From Cryobacterium sp. N22 (GTDB lineage: Bacteria > Actinomycetota > Actinomycetes > Actinomycetales > Microbacteriaceae): a DNA stretch of 64,000 nt. Location of the stretch: positions 372,001-436,000 of the forward strand of contig NZ_PJJP01000039.1 in NCBI RefSeq assembly GCF_002929555.1. Reading direction: 5' to 3'. This document shows, piece after piece, positions 38,204 through 45,138 of the stretch (position 1 is the first letter of the stretch; every line of letters starts with the position of its first letter). Both the position numbers and the translations under genes were made by a program. The notes beneath the pieces were generated by a model. The model saw only the letters and a program-made list of their open reading frames with translations. It was not told the DNA's origin and did not search any database.

Positions 38204-38210
38204 AGGGGCA

Positions 38211-38216
38211 AGTCTA
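38211..38216 (-). promoter_or_regulatory. putative -10 of leaderless trmD transcript
   Basis: TAGACT followed by 7 bases and the trmD ATG at 38203, overlapping the stop region of the upstream FNT gene. Confidence 0.5.
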
Positions 38217-39071
38217 CGAGTGGGTGGCGACGAGTTCCGGCGCGCTCGTGGTCTCGTCGTCGGCCGGGAGCGCCGCCGCGCGGTTGACCTTGGTGCGGTG
38301 CGAGAAGTACAGCGGCAGGGCGGTGAAGAGCACGGCGCCCAGGAAGTTGCCGATCAGGACCGGGCCGGTGTTCCAGCCCCACCAGTCGCCGAAGCTGATG
38401 TCGGCGCCGAGCAGCATGCCCGCCGGGATGACGAACATGTTCACGACGGCGTGCTCGAGGCCGAGGCCGAAGAAGGTGAGCACGGGCAGCCACATGCCCA
38501 GGATCTTGCCGGAGGCCGACGTGGACGTGTAGAACATCACGGTGCCCAACGCGACCATCCAGTTGCACAGCATGGCCTTGATGATGGCGACCAGGACGCC
38601 GCCGGCACCGATCGCCGCGTACGGCAGCACCTTGTGCTCGGCCATGTTGATGATGGCCTGGATCATCGGGTCGGTGGTGTTGGTGCCGAGGTAGGTGATG
38701 ACGGCCACGTACAGCACGGCGTAGAGGCCGGCGCCGAAGATGTGCGCCGGGATCACGATGGCGAAGTTCTTCAGACCCTTGGCGATGGTGGTGCGGCCCT
38801 CGAGGATTGCCAGCGGGATGAGCGCGAAGCTGCCCGTCACCAGCTCGAGGCCGAGCATCAGGATCACGACGAAGCCGACGGGGAAGACGAGGGCGCCGAC
38901 GATGGGCAGCCCGGTCTGGGCCGCCGCGGTCAGCGCCAGGGTCGTGGCGGCTCCGAGGATCGCTCCGGAGAGCGTGCCGCGCACGAACATCTGACGTGCG
39001 GTGAGGTTGGTCTTGACAACCCCGGAATGAATGAGCTGATCGACCAGGTGATCAGGTTTAACGTAAGACAT
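38214..39071 (-). CDS. formate/nitrite transporter (FNT) family channel
   Basis: A 285-residue pentameric channel family protein (FocA, NirC, HSC). Six hydrophobic segments with the FNT motifs: [37 protein letters not shown] and [16 protein letters not shown]. It may carry formate, nitrite or hydrosulfide; the sequence does not decide which. The ATG at 39071 begins [12 protein letters not shown]; the longer frame has an unlikely N-terminus. It interrupts the usual rimM-trmD pairing. Confidence 0.92.
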   Translation of the reverse strand: MSYVKPDHLVDQLIHSGVVKTNLTARQMFVRGTLSGAILGAATTLALTAAAQTGLPIVGALVFPVGFVVILMLGLELVTGSFALIPLAILEGRTTIAKGLKNFAIVIPAHIFGAGLYAVLYVAVITYLGTNTTDPMIQAIINMAEHKVLPYAAIGAGGVLVAIIKAMLCNWMVALGTVMFYTSTSASGKILGMWLPVLTFFGLGLEHAVVNMFVIPAGMLLGADISFGDWWGWNTGPVLIGNFLGAVLFTALPLYFSHRTKVNRAAALPADDETTSAPELVATHS

Positions 39072-39165
39072 GCGACGGTACTCCACTTCAACGGCCGCGA
39101 TATCAACGAACGTGAAGTAGGTGTGGCGCGGCGCGCCTCTCCCCGTGAACTGGGTCAGGTCGCGT

Positions 39166-39834
39166 CTATGCGCCCTGACCGTCAGGAGTCGGCGTCGCTG
39201 CCGGTTCGTCTGAGTCGGGTTCCGCATCCGCATCCGTTGCCGGCGCCGCGTCGTCGGGCGTCGCGTCGTCGGTGTCGGGTTCATCAGGCAGCTCTTCGAG
39301 CAGGCCGGGGGGCGGAGTGATCGTGATGACGCCGGCCTTGACGTCGACCGAGGGCACGATCGCCTTGACGAACGGGATCATCACCTCGCCGGCGGCGGTC
39401 TTCACGATCAGGAGGTCTTGGGCCGGCAGGTGCTCGAGGCGCGTCAGCGTGCCGATCTGCACCCCGTCGCGCACGACGGCGAGTCCCACCAGCTGGTGGT
39501 CGTACCAGGCGTCTTCTTCGTCGGTCTGCTCGGCCGAGTCCTGGTCGATCCAGAGGATCGCCTTGGCCAGGGTCTCGGCGGCCTCACGGTCGGGGACACC
39601 CTTGAAGAATCCGACGGCGTGCTGGTTGTACCAGCGCAGCTCGACGAGTTCGATGGTCTTGCCGTGCCAGGGTGAGCTGGTCGGCACCTGGAGGGTGAAC
39701 ACGGCGCCCGGGACGAAACGTCGTCCCGGGTCGTCCGTGAACAGCTCCAGCTTGATGGCGCCTTTGAGGCCATGGGCCTTGGTCAGGCGCCCCACCCGCA
39801 ATTGGGTGGCCGGGGTCATGCTGTCGTCACTCAT
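39166..39834 (-). CDS. rimM: 16S rRNA processing protein RimM
   Basis: Assists maturation of the 30S head by binding S19. 222 residues: N-terminal barrel with RVGRLTKAHGLKGAIKLELFTD, then a PRC-barrel with DAWYDHQLVGLAV and LIVKTAAGEVMIPFVKAIVPSVD. After about residue 180 there is a long Asp/Ala/Pro tail unlike ordinary RimM. No Shine-Dalgarno is visible; the ATG overlaps (ATGA) the end of a possible 5-codon GTG mini-ORF. Confidence 0.95.
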   Translation of the reverse strand: MSDDSMTPATQLRVGRLTKAHGLKGAIKLELFTDDPGRRFVPGAVFTLQVPTSSPWHGKTIELVELRWYNQHAVGFFKGVPDREAAETLAKAILWIDQDSAEQTDEEDAWYDHQLVGLAVVRDGVQIGTLTRLEHLPAQDLLIVKTAAGEVMIPFVKAIVPSVDVKAGVITITPPPGLLEELPDEPDTDDATPDDAAPATDADAEPDSDEPAATPTPDGQGA

Positions 39835-39855
39835 GAGGGGCTAGTCACTACCCGC

Positions 39856-40092
39856 TCAGTTATCCGTGTCGACAACGTCGACCCGCACGCGCTTGCCGTC
39901 GGCCAGAGCGGCCACGAGAGTGCGCAACGCCTTCGCGGTGCGACCGGCGCGGCCGATCACCCGGCCGAGGTCCTCGGGGTTCACACGAACCTCGAGCACC
40001 TCGCCACGGGGTGAGTTCTGGGCTACAACGTGCACGTCGTCCGGGTGATCAACGATTCCCTTGACGAGGTGCTCAAGCGCGGGAGCGAGCAA
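39856..40092 (-). CDS. khpA: KH-domain RNA-binding protein KhpA
   Basis: A 78-residue single KH domain (GRAGRTAKALRTLV corresponds to the GxxG loop region), usually encoded between rpsP and rimM, and known to bind RNA broadly in Gram-positive bacteria. The N-terminus LAPALEHLVKGIVDHPDDV requires a TTG start, with AAGG just upstream overlapping the rpsP stop region. Almost certainly co-transcribed with rpsP. Confidence 0.92.
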   Translation of the reverse strand: MLAPALEHLVKGIVDHPDDVHVVAQNSPRGEVLEVRVNPEDLGRVIGRAGRTAKALRTLVAALADGKRVRVDVVDTDN

Positions 40093-40094
40093 AA

Positions 40095-40511
40095 TTACGC
40101 CTTGTCCTCTTCGGTTGCCTCGGCGGCAACTTCTTCGGTTTCAACCTTGGCCGCGGGCTTCTCGGCCTTGGGCTTCAGAACCGGCTTCTTCTTCTCGTCA
40201 GCGACGAAGGCAGCCTTCGGCTCCTTGATCTTGACGGTGGAGACGGCGTTCTTGTCACCCTTGAAGATGCCCCAGTCGCCGGTCAGCTTGAGGAGTGCCG
40301 CAACCTGCTCGGTCGGCTGGGCGCCGACGGAGAGCCAGTACTGGGCACGCTCGGACTTGACCTCGATGACCGAAGGCTCCTGCGTGGGGTGGTAGATGCC
40401 GATCTCTTCGATGACGCGACCGTCGCGCTTGGTGCGCGAGTCGGCGACAACGATGCGGTAGTACGGTGCACGGATCTTGCCCATGCGCTTCAGACGGATT
40501 TTGACAGCCAC
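40095..40511 (-). CDS. rpsP: 30S ribosomal protein S16
   Basis: 138 residues. The first 85 are standard S16 ([38 protein letters not shown]); the C-terminal ~45 are a Lys/Ala/Glu-rich extension ([15 protein letters not shown]). GTG start with AGGAG four bases upstream; the longer frame is not supported. First gene of the rpsP-khpA-rimM run. Confidence 0.96.
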   Translation of the reverse strand: MAVKIRLKRMGKIRAPYYRIVVADSRTKRDGRVIEEIGIYHPTQEPSVIEVKSERAQYWLSVGAQPTEQVAALLKLTGDWGIFKGDKNAVSTVKIKEPKAAFVADEKKKPVLKPKAEKPAAKVETEEVAAEATEEDKA

Positions 40512-40807
40512 AATTCTCCTGTGATTTAGATGTTTGGCGAACTGACAGCCGTGAGCGTGGGGGCACACTCGGCACAAGCTCAATAAGGTTCGTGTTGCAC
40601 CGGATTAGAGGGTCGGGCACAACGGAACTCGACTAATCATTGTGTCAGACATCGAGCACTTTGTGATAATCGAGCGTCGAGTTGCTCCGAGCAATCCGGC
40701 CCGCTCCGTGACCCCGTGTAGCGCGGCGGACCGCGGCGGCGCCGTTTAGCTGTCAGGATTGTGCCACATCGCCTCGTATCGGGGCCTCGAGCGCGAAGGG
40801 CACCACC
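40512..40807. other. divergent gap between rpsP and the YbdK-type gene
   Basis: A 296-bp gap that must hold the rpsP promoter and leader (leftward) and the promoter of the ligase gene (rightward). I see GAAGGG at 40795-40800 as the rightward ribosome site, but no convincing -10/-35 pair and no coding content. Confidence 0.3.
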
Positions 40808-41959
40808 GTGACAATGGACAGAGTGGGAATCGACTTCGCTCGCTCCGAGCGGTCGACGGTCGGCATCGAGTGGGAACTCGCCCTGGTCGACCGGGCGACC
40901 GGAGACCTCGTGTCGATCGCCGACGAGGTCCTCGACGCCCTTCGCGGGCCGGATGGCTCCCCGCACCCGCACATCACCGGGGAACTGCTCCTGAATACCG
41001 TTGAGCTCGTCTCCGGGGTGCACCACACCGTGGCCGGCGCCGTCGCCGACGTCGCCGGGCAGGTTTCCGAGGTGCGTGCCATCACCGACCCGCTGGGCGT
41101 TGACCCGATCTGTTCGGGCTCGCATCCGTTCGGGCAGTGGTTCGACCAGGAGGTCACCGACAAGAAGCGGTACCACAAGCTCATCGACCGCACCCAGTGG
41201 TGGGGTCGCAACATGATGATCTGGGGCATCCACGTGCACGTGGGCATCGAGGACCGCGACAAGGTCATCCCGATCCTCAACGGCCTGCTCAGCTTCGTGC
41301 CGCACCTGCAGGCGCTGAGCGCGTCCAGCCCGTTCTGGGCCGGCGTCAACACGGGCTACGCCTCCAACCGCGCCCAGATGTTCCAGCAGCTTCCGACGGC
41401 CGGCCTGCCGTGGCGCCTCGACGACTGGGCGGGGTGGGAAGAGTACGTCAACGACCTCACCGTGACCGGGATCATCGAGGACGCCACCGAGGTGCGCTGG
41501 GACATCCGCCCCTCCCCGCGTTGGGGAACCATCGAGGTCCGGGCCTGCGACGGGGTGTCCACTGTCGAAGAACTCGGCGCGATCGCCGCGTTCATCCAGT
41601 GCCTCGTCGAGTGGATGTCGACGGAGATCGACGCCGGTCGCCCGGTGCCCACCATGCAGCCGTGGTTCGTGCGCGAGAACAAATGGCGAGCGGCCCGGTA
41701 CGGGCTCGCTGCCGAGATCATCGTGGACTCCACGGGCACCGAGCGGATGGTGACCGACGAGGTGCGCCGCCTCGTCGACCTGCTCTCCCCCACCGCCACG
41801 CGCCTGGGCTGCCTGACGGAGCTACAGCAGCTGAACCTGATCCTCGACCACGGTGCCAGCTACCAGCGTCAGCTGGCCGTGGCGGCCACGCACAACGGCA
41901 ACCTGCCCGCGGTGGTGGCCGCCCTCAGCCGCGAGCTCCGCGAGGGCCTGGCCCACTAG
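40808..41959 (+). CDS. YbdK-type carboxylate-amine ligase (GCS2 family)
   Basis: 383 residues of the glutamate-cysteine ligase 2 family, which joins a carboxylate to an amine with ATP; YbdK of E. coli has weak gamma-glutamylcysteine activity. Motifs: VGIEWELALVD, PHPHITGELLLNTVELVSGVH, GIHVHVGI, PSPRWGTIEVRACDG. The true substrate is unknown. GTG start with GAAGGG seven bases upstream; an ATG two codons on is an alternative. Inserted between rpsP and ffh and followed by the 61-bp palindrome. Confidence 0.88.
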   Translation: MTMDRVGIDFARSERSTVGIEWELALVDRATGDLVSIADEVLDALRGPDGSPHPHITGELLLNTVELVSGVHHTVAGAVADVAGQVSEVRAITDPLGVDPICSGSHPFGQWFDQEVTDKKRYHKLIDRTQWWGRNMMIWGIHVHVGIEDRDKVIPILNGLLSFVPHLQALSASSPFWAGVNTGYASNRAQMFQQLPTAGLPWRLDDWAGWEEYVNDLTVTGIIEDATEVRWDIRPSPRWGTIEVRACDGVSTVEELGAIAAFIQCLVEWMSTEIDAGRPVPTMQPWFVRENKWRAARYGLAAEIIVDSTGTERMVTDEVRRLVDLLSPTATRLGCLTELQQLNLILDHGASYQRQLAVAATHNGNLPAVVAALSRELREGLAH

Positions 41960-41962
41960 TCC

Positions 41963-42023
41963 CGCGAACTGTGAGTTAAGCACCTAAAAGTCTCGAGTTT
42001 TGGGGCTTTTCTCACGGTTCGCG
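41963..42023. repeat. 61-bp nested palindrome, copy 2 (bidirectional terminator-like)
   Basis: Same outer arms as copy 1 (CGCGAACTGTGA / TCACGGTTCGCG) and the same AAGCACCTAAAA inner left arm, but the inner right arm is diverged (TTTTGGGGCTTTT), so the inner stem is imperfect. Lies between convergent stops of the ligase and LLM genes. Confidence 0.75.
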
Positions 42024-42031
42024 GATGGGGG

Positions 42032-42820
42032 CTAGGCGTTTTTCGCGTCGCGCCAGGCGATCCAGTCTTCTGCCGGGGCGAGGTCGTAGGCGGGGCCGGA
42101 GATTCCGAGGGTGAACAGAGTGGTGCCGAGTGCATACAGCTCGTCGGCCTCCTCGGTGGTCTTTCCGCGCAGCTCCGTGGAGATCTCGATCTCGTTGATG
42201 TCCCGGCCCACGGTGTCGCACCAGGTGCCCAGAACGCCGAGCTTGTGGGTGAGGACATCCGGGGTGGAAAACGAGTGCCAGATGTCGGCGTGCTGCGCCA
42301 CGATGCGCAGCGTCTTCTTCTCGCCGCCGCCGCCGATGAGCACCGGGATGTCGCGCACCGGCGCGGGGTTCAGCTTGGCCCAGCGGGCCTCGATGCGGGG
42401 CAGGTCAGCGGCGAGGGCGTCCAACCGGCTGCCGGCGGTCCCGAAGTCGTAGCCGTACTCGTCATAGTCCCGTTCGAACCAGCCGGAGCCGGTGCCGAAG
42501 ATGAAGCGGCCGCCGCTGATGTGGTCGATGGTGCGGGCCATGTCGGCTTGCAGGTCGGCGTTCCGGTAGCTGTTGCAGTTCACCAGCGCGCCCATTTCGA
42601 TCACGCTGGTCTGCTCGGCCCATGCCGCGAGGAGGGTCCAGGACTCGAAGTGCAGGCCCTCGGGGTCACCGGAGAGCGGGAAGAAGTGATCCCAGTTGAA
42701 GACGATGTCCACGCCGAGGGCTTCGACGGCTGAGACGGTGTTGCGAATCGACGTGTAGTCGGCGTGCTGAGGGGCGATCTGCACGCCGAGGCGCACCGGG
42801 CGGGGCTGGGGAGAGGTCAT
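42032..42820 (-). CDS. LLM-class F420-dependent oxidoreductase
   Basis: A 262-residue luciferase-like TIM barrel with RLGVQIAPQH, DIVFNWDHFFP, TSVIEMGALVNCNSYRN and SGGRFIFGTGSGWFERDY as in F420-dependent LLM enzymes of actinobacteria. Substrate unknown, and FMN use is possible. The start is preceded by TAGGAT at six bases. Confidence 0.85.
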   Translation of the reverse strand: MTSPQPRPVRLGVQIAPQHADYTSIRNTVSAVEALGVDIVFNWDHFFPLSGDPEGLHFESWTLLAAWAEQTSVIEMGALVNCNSYRNADLQADMARTIDHISGGRFIFGTGSGWFERDYDEYGYDFGTAGSRLDALAADLPRIEARWAKLNPAPVRDIPVLIGGGGEKKTLRIVAQHADIWHSFSTPDVLTHKLGVLGTWCDTVGRDINEIEISTELRGKTTEEADELYALGTTLFTLGISGPAYDLAPAEDWIAWRDAKNA

Positions 42821-42826
42821 TGGAAA

Positions 42827-42832
42827 ATCCTA
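42827..42832 (-). promoter_or_regulatory. putative -10 of leaderless LLM oxidoreductase gene
   Basis: TAGGAT, 6 bases, ATG at 42820; no ribosome site. Confidence 0.5.
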
Positions 42833-42883
42833 ATCCCCGGCCACGCCCGTTTCGGCTACACCGACCGGGCGCGATGAGGCGCT

Positions 42884-44455
42884 CTAGCGGCCGAGCATCT
42901 TCTGCAGCGCCGCCATTTCCTCTGCCGACGGCCCGTCGGCCCCGGCCTTGGCGCCGCCGCCCAGACCGAACCCTGAGCCGCCGACGGCTGGCGCCCCGCC
43001 GACCTTCTCACCGGAGGCGATGGCCGCGTTCTCCGCGGCGCGCTTGGCCGGGTTGCCCGACTTCGAGCCCTTCTTCTTCTGCTGCACCTGAGGCCGCTTG
43101 CCGCCCATGCCGCCGGGGATCGGACCCATGCCGGGGATGTTGGGCATGCCGCCCTTGGCGACGGTCTTCATCATCTTCGCGGCCTGTTCGAACCGCTGCA
43201 CGAGCTGGTTGACCTCGGTCACGCTCGATCCGGAGCCGCGCGCGATGCGCAGGCGCCGTGACCCGTTGAGGAGCTTGGGCGTGACCCGCTCGGCCTTGGT
43301 CATCGACTGGATGATGGCCTCGGTGCGCACGATCTCGCGCTCGTCGAAGTTCTCCAGCTGCTGCTTCATGGCGCCGGCGCCGGGCAGCATGCCCATCATC
43401 TTCTTGATCGAACCCATGTTGCGCAGTTGCTGCATCTGGCCGAGGAAGTCGTCGAGGGTGAAGCTGTCGGTGGAGAACTTCTCCGCCATCTTGCGGGCTT
43501 CGTCCTCGTCGAACGCACCCTGCGCCTGCTCGATCAGGGTGAGGATGTCACCGAGGTCGAGGATGCGGCTGGCCATGCGGTCGGGGTGGAACGGTTCGAA
43601 GTCGTCCAGGCCCTCACCCGTTGACGCGAACATGATCGGTCGGCCGGTGATCGACGCCACCGACAGGGCCGCGCCACCGCGGGCGTCACCGTCGAGCTTG
43701 GACAGCACGACACCGGTGAAGTCGACGCCGTCCTGGAACGCACGGGCTGTCGCCACGGCGTCCTGGCCGATCATCGCGTCGATGACGAAGAGCACCTCGT
43801 CGGGGTCGATGGCCTTGCGGATGTCCGCGGCCTGCTTCATCATCTCGGCGTCGACGCCGAGACGTCCGGCGGTGTCGACGATGACCACGTCATGCAGCTT
43901 CTGCTGGGCGAACTTGACCCCGTCGCGGGCGACCTTGACCGGGTTGCCGACGCCGTTGCCGGGCTCGGGGGCATAGACGGGCACGCCCGCCTGGGCGCCG
44001 ACGACCTCGAGCTGGGTGACGGCGTTGGGGCGCTGCAGGTCGGCGGCGACGAGGATCGGCGTGTGGCCATCCTTCGCCAGCCACTTGGCCAGCTTGCCGG
44101 CCAGGGTGGTCTTACCCGCGCCCTGGAGGCCGGCGAGCATGATGATGGTCGGCGGCTTCTTCGCGAACTCGAGGCGGCGCTGCTGGCCACCGAGAATCTG
44201 GATGAGCTCCTCGTTGACGATCTGCACGACCTGCTGGGCCGGATTCAGCGCCTTGCTGACCTCGTCGCCGAGGGCGCGTTCGCGCACCTTGCCGGTGAAG
44301 TCCTTGACCACTTCGAGCGCCACGTCGGCGTCGAGGAGGGCGCGCCGGATCTCGCGAACTGTGCCGTCGACATCCGCGGCGCTGAGCTTGCCCTTGGTGC
44401 GGAGATTTTTAAACGTCTCGGCGAGGCGATCTGAGAGGTTTCCAAAAGTAGCCAT
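42884..44455 (-). CDS. ffh: signal recognition particle protein Ffh
   Basis: The SRP54 GTPase that binds hydrophobic signal sequences and 4.5S RNA. 523 residues: N domain, G domain with GLQGAGKTT (109-117), VDTAGRLGVD and TKLDGDARGG, then the Met-rich M domain (about 300-435) with GSGSSVTEVNQLV. A Gly/Lys/Ala-rich C-terminal tail (about 450-515) is typical of actinobacteria. A TAAACT hexamer nine bases before the ATG overlaps the tetR stop region. Confidence 0.97.
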   Translation of the reverse strand: MATFGNLSDRLAETFKNLRTKGKLSAADVDGTVREIRRALLDADVALEVVKDFTGKVRERALGDEVSKALNPAQQVVQIVNEELIQILGGQQRRLEFAKKPPTIIMLAGLQGAGKTTLAGKLAKWLAKDGHTPILVAADLQRPNAVTQLEVVGAQAGVPVYAPEPGNGVGNPVKVARDGVKFAQQKLHDVVIVDTAGRLGVDAEMMKQAADIRKAIDPDEVLFVIDAMIGQDAVATARAFQDGVDFTGVVLSKLDGDARGGAALSVASITGRPIMFASTGEGLDDFEPFHPDRMASRILDLGDILTLIEQAQGAFDEDEARKMAEKFSTDSFTLDDFLGQMQQLRNMGSIKKMMGMLPGAGAMKQQLENFDEREIVRTEAIIQSMTKAERVTPKLLNGSRRLRIARGSGSSVTEVNQLVQRFEQAAKMMKTVAKGGMPNIPGMGPIPGGMGGKRPQVQQKKKGSKSGNPAKRAAENAAIASGEKVGGAPAVGGSGFGLGGGAKAGADGPSAEEMAALQKMLGR

Positions 44456-44467
44456 TGTGGTCTTAGT

Positions 44468-45076
44468 TTAACCGATCAATCGTTCGACGGCGCGCACCAC
44501 ACTGGCCCGCCGCGCGGCGATGGTGTCGGCATCCGGCGCCCGGTCGGCGGCCAGGGCGGCCGCGGGCTCGTGGATCCAGCACGAGACGATCCCGAAGACC
44601 AGGGCGTTGAGGTGGTCGGGGTCCCAGGAGGCGTCGACGCTTCCGTCCGCCTGCAGCGCGATGACTCCGCGGACCCGCTCGGCGTGGAAGTCCTCGATGA
44701 GGGCCAACGGCGGGTTGATCACGTCCCGGCCCTCCAGGTTGGCCCAGTCGATCATCCGCAGGTATTCCGGATGGGCGACCGAGTGGTCGTAGAGGGCGCC
44801 GGCGAACTCGGGCAGGGACGCCCCGGCGTCCTGCGCCACCGCACGCGCGAACTCGATCAGGTTCAGTTCCAGGACCGCGCTGAAGAGTTCCGCCTTGTGG
44901 CGGTAGTAGGCGTAGAGGCGTTCCTTGCTGGCCGAGGCGGTGCGGGCGATCCGGTCGATGCGGGCGCCGGCGAGCCCGTGGGCGGCGAATTCCGCCCTGG
45001 CGGCCTCGAGGATGCGTTGACGGGTGGGTTCCAGCTCCTTCGGCGGCAGCCCGGACGGGGAATCGAGGGTGTTCAT
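44468..45076 (-). CDS. TetR-family transcriptional regulator
   Basis: From the ATG at 45076, about 202 residues. The N-terminal helix-turn-helix reads RQRILEAARAEFAAHG..GARIDRIARTASASKERLYAYYRHK, followed by a TetR C-terminal domain. Divergent from an MFS exporter with a near-perfect palindrome between them, so it very likely represses the exporter and itself. The frame opens further upstream at a TTG, but the ATG overlaps the stop of a five-codon mini-ORF (ATGA) and has no ribosome site of its own. Confidence 0.88.
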   Translation of the reverse strand: MNTLDSPSGLPPKELEPTRQRILEAARAEFAAHGLAGARIDRIARTASASKERLYAYYRHKAELFSAVLELNLIEFARAVAQDAGASLPEFAGALYDHSVAHPEYLRMIDWANLEGRDVINPPLALIEDFHAERVRGVIALQADGSVDASWDPDHLNALVFGIVSCWIHEPAAALAADRAPDADTIAARRASVVRAVERLIG

Positions 45077-45090
45077 GAGCACGTGTCCAT
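45073..45090 (-). CDS. five-codon leaderless mini-ORF upstream of tetR
   Basis: ATG GAC ACG TGC TCA TGA (peptide MDTCS). It begins six bases after a TACACT -10 and its stop overlaps the tetR ATG as ATGA. It would give tetR, which lacks a ribosome site, a coupled start. Confidence 0.45.
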   Translation of the reverse strand: MDTCS

Positions 45091-45096
45091 AGGCCC

Positions 45097-45102
45097 AGTG
45101 TA
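45097..45102 (-). promoter_or_regulatory. putative -10 of the tetR transcript
   Basis: TACACT on the minus strand, abutting the operator palindrome and six bases before the mini-ORF ATG. Confidence 0.45.
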
Positions 45103-45127
45103 CCAAAACGAACTAGTTCGTTTGGTA
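45101..45127. promoter_or_regulatory. TetR operator palindrome
   Basis: A perfect 12-bp core CGAACTAGTTCG flanked by TACCAAA and TTTGGTA arms, offset by one extra A. It overlaps the -10 elements on both sides (45097-45102 leftward, 45126-45131 rightward), ideal for dual repression. Confidence 0.8.
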
Positions 45128-45131
45128 TAGT
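45126..45131 (+). promoter_or_regulatory. putative -10 of leaderless MFS exporter gene
   Basis: TATAGT, 7 bases, then ATG at 45139. Overlaps the operator by two bases. Confidence 0.55.
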
Positions 45132-45138
45132 TCTCGGC

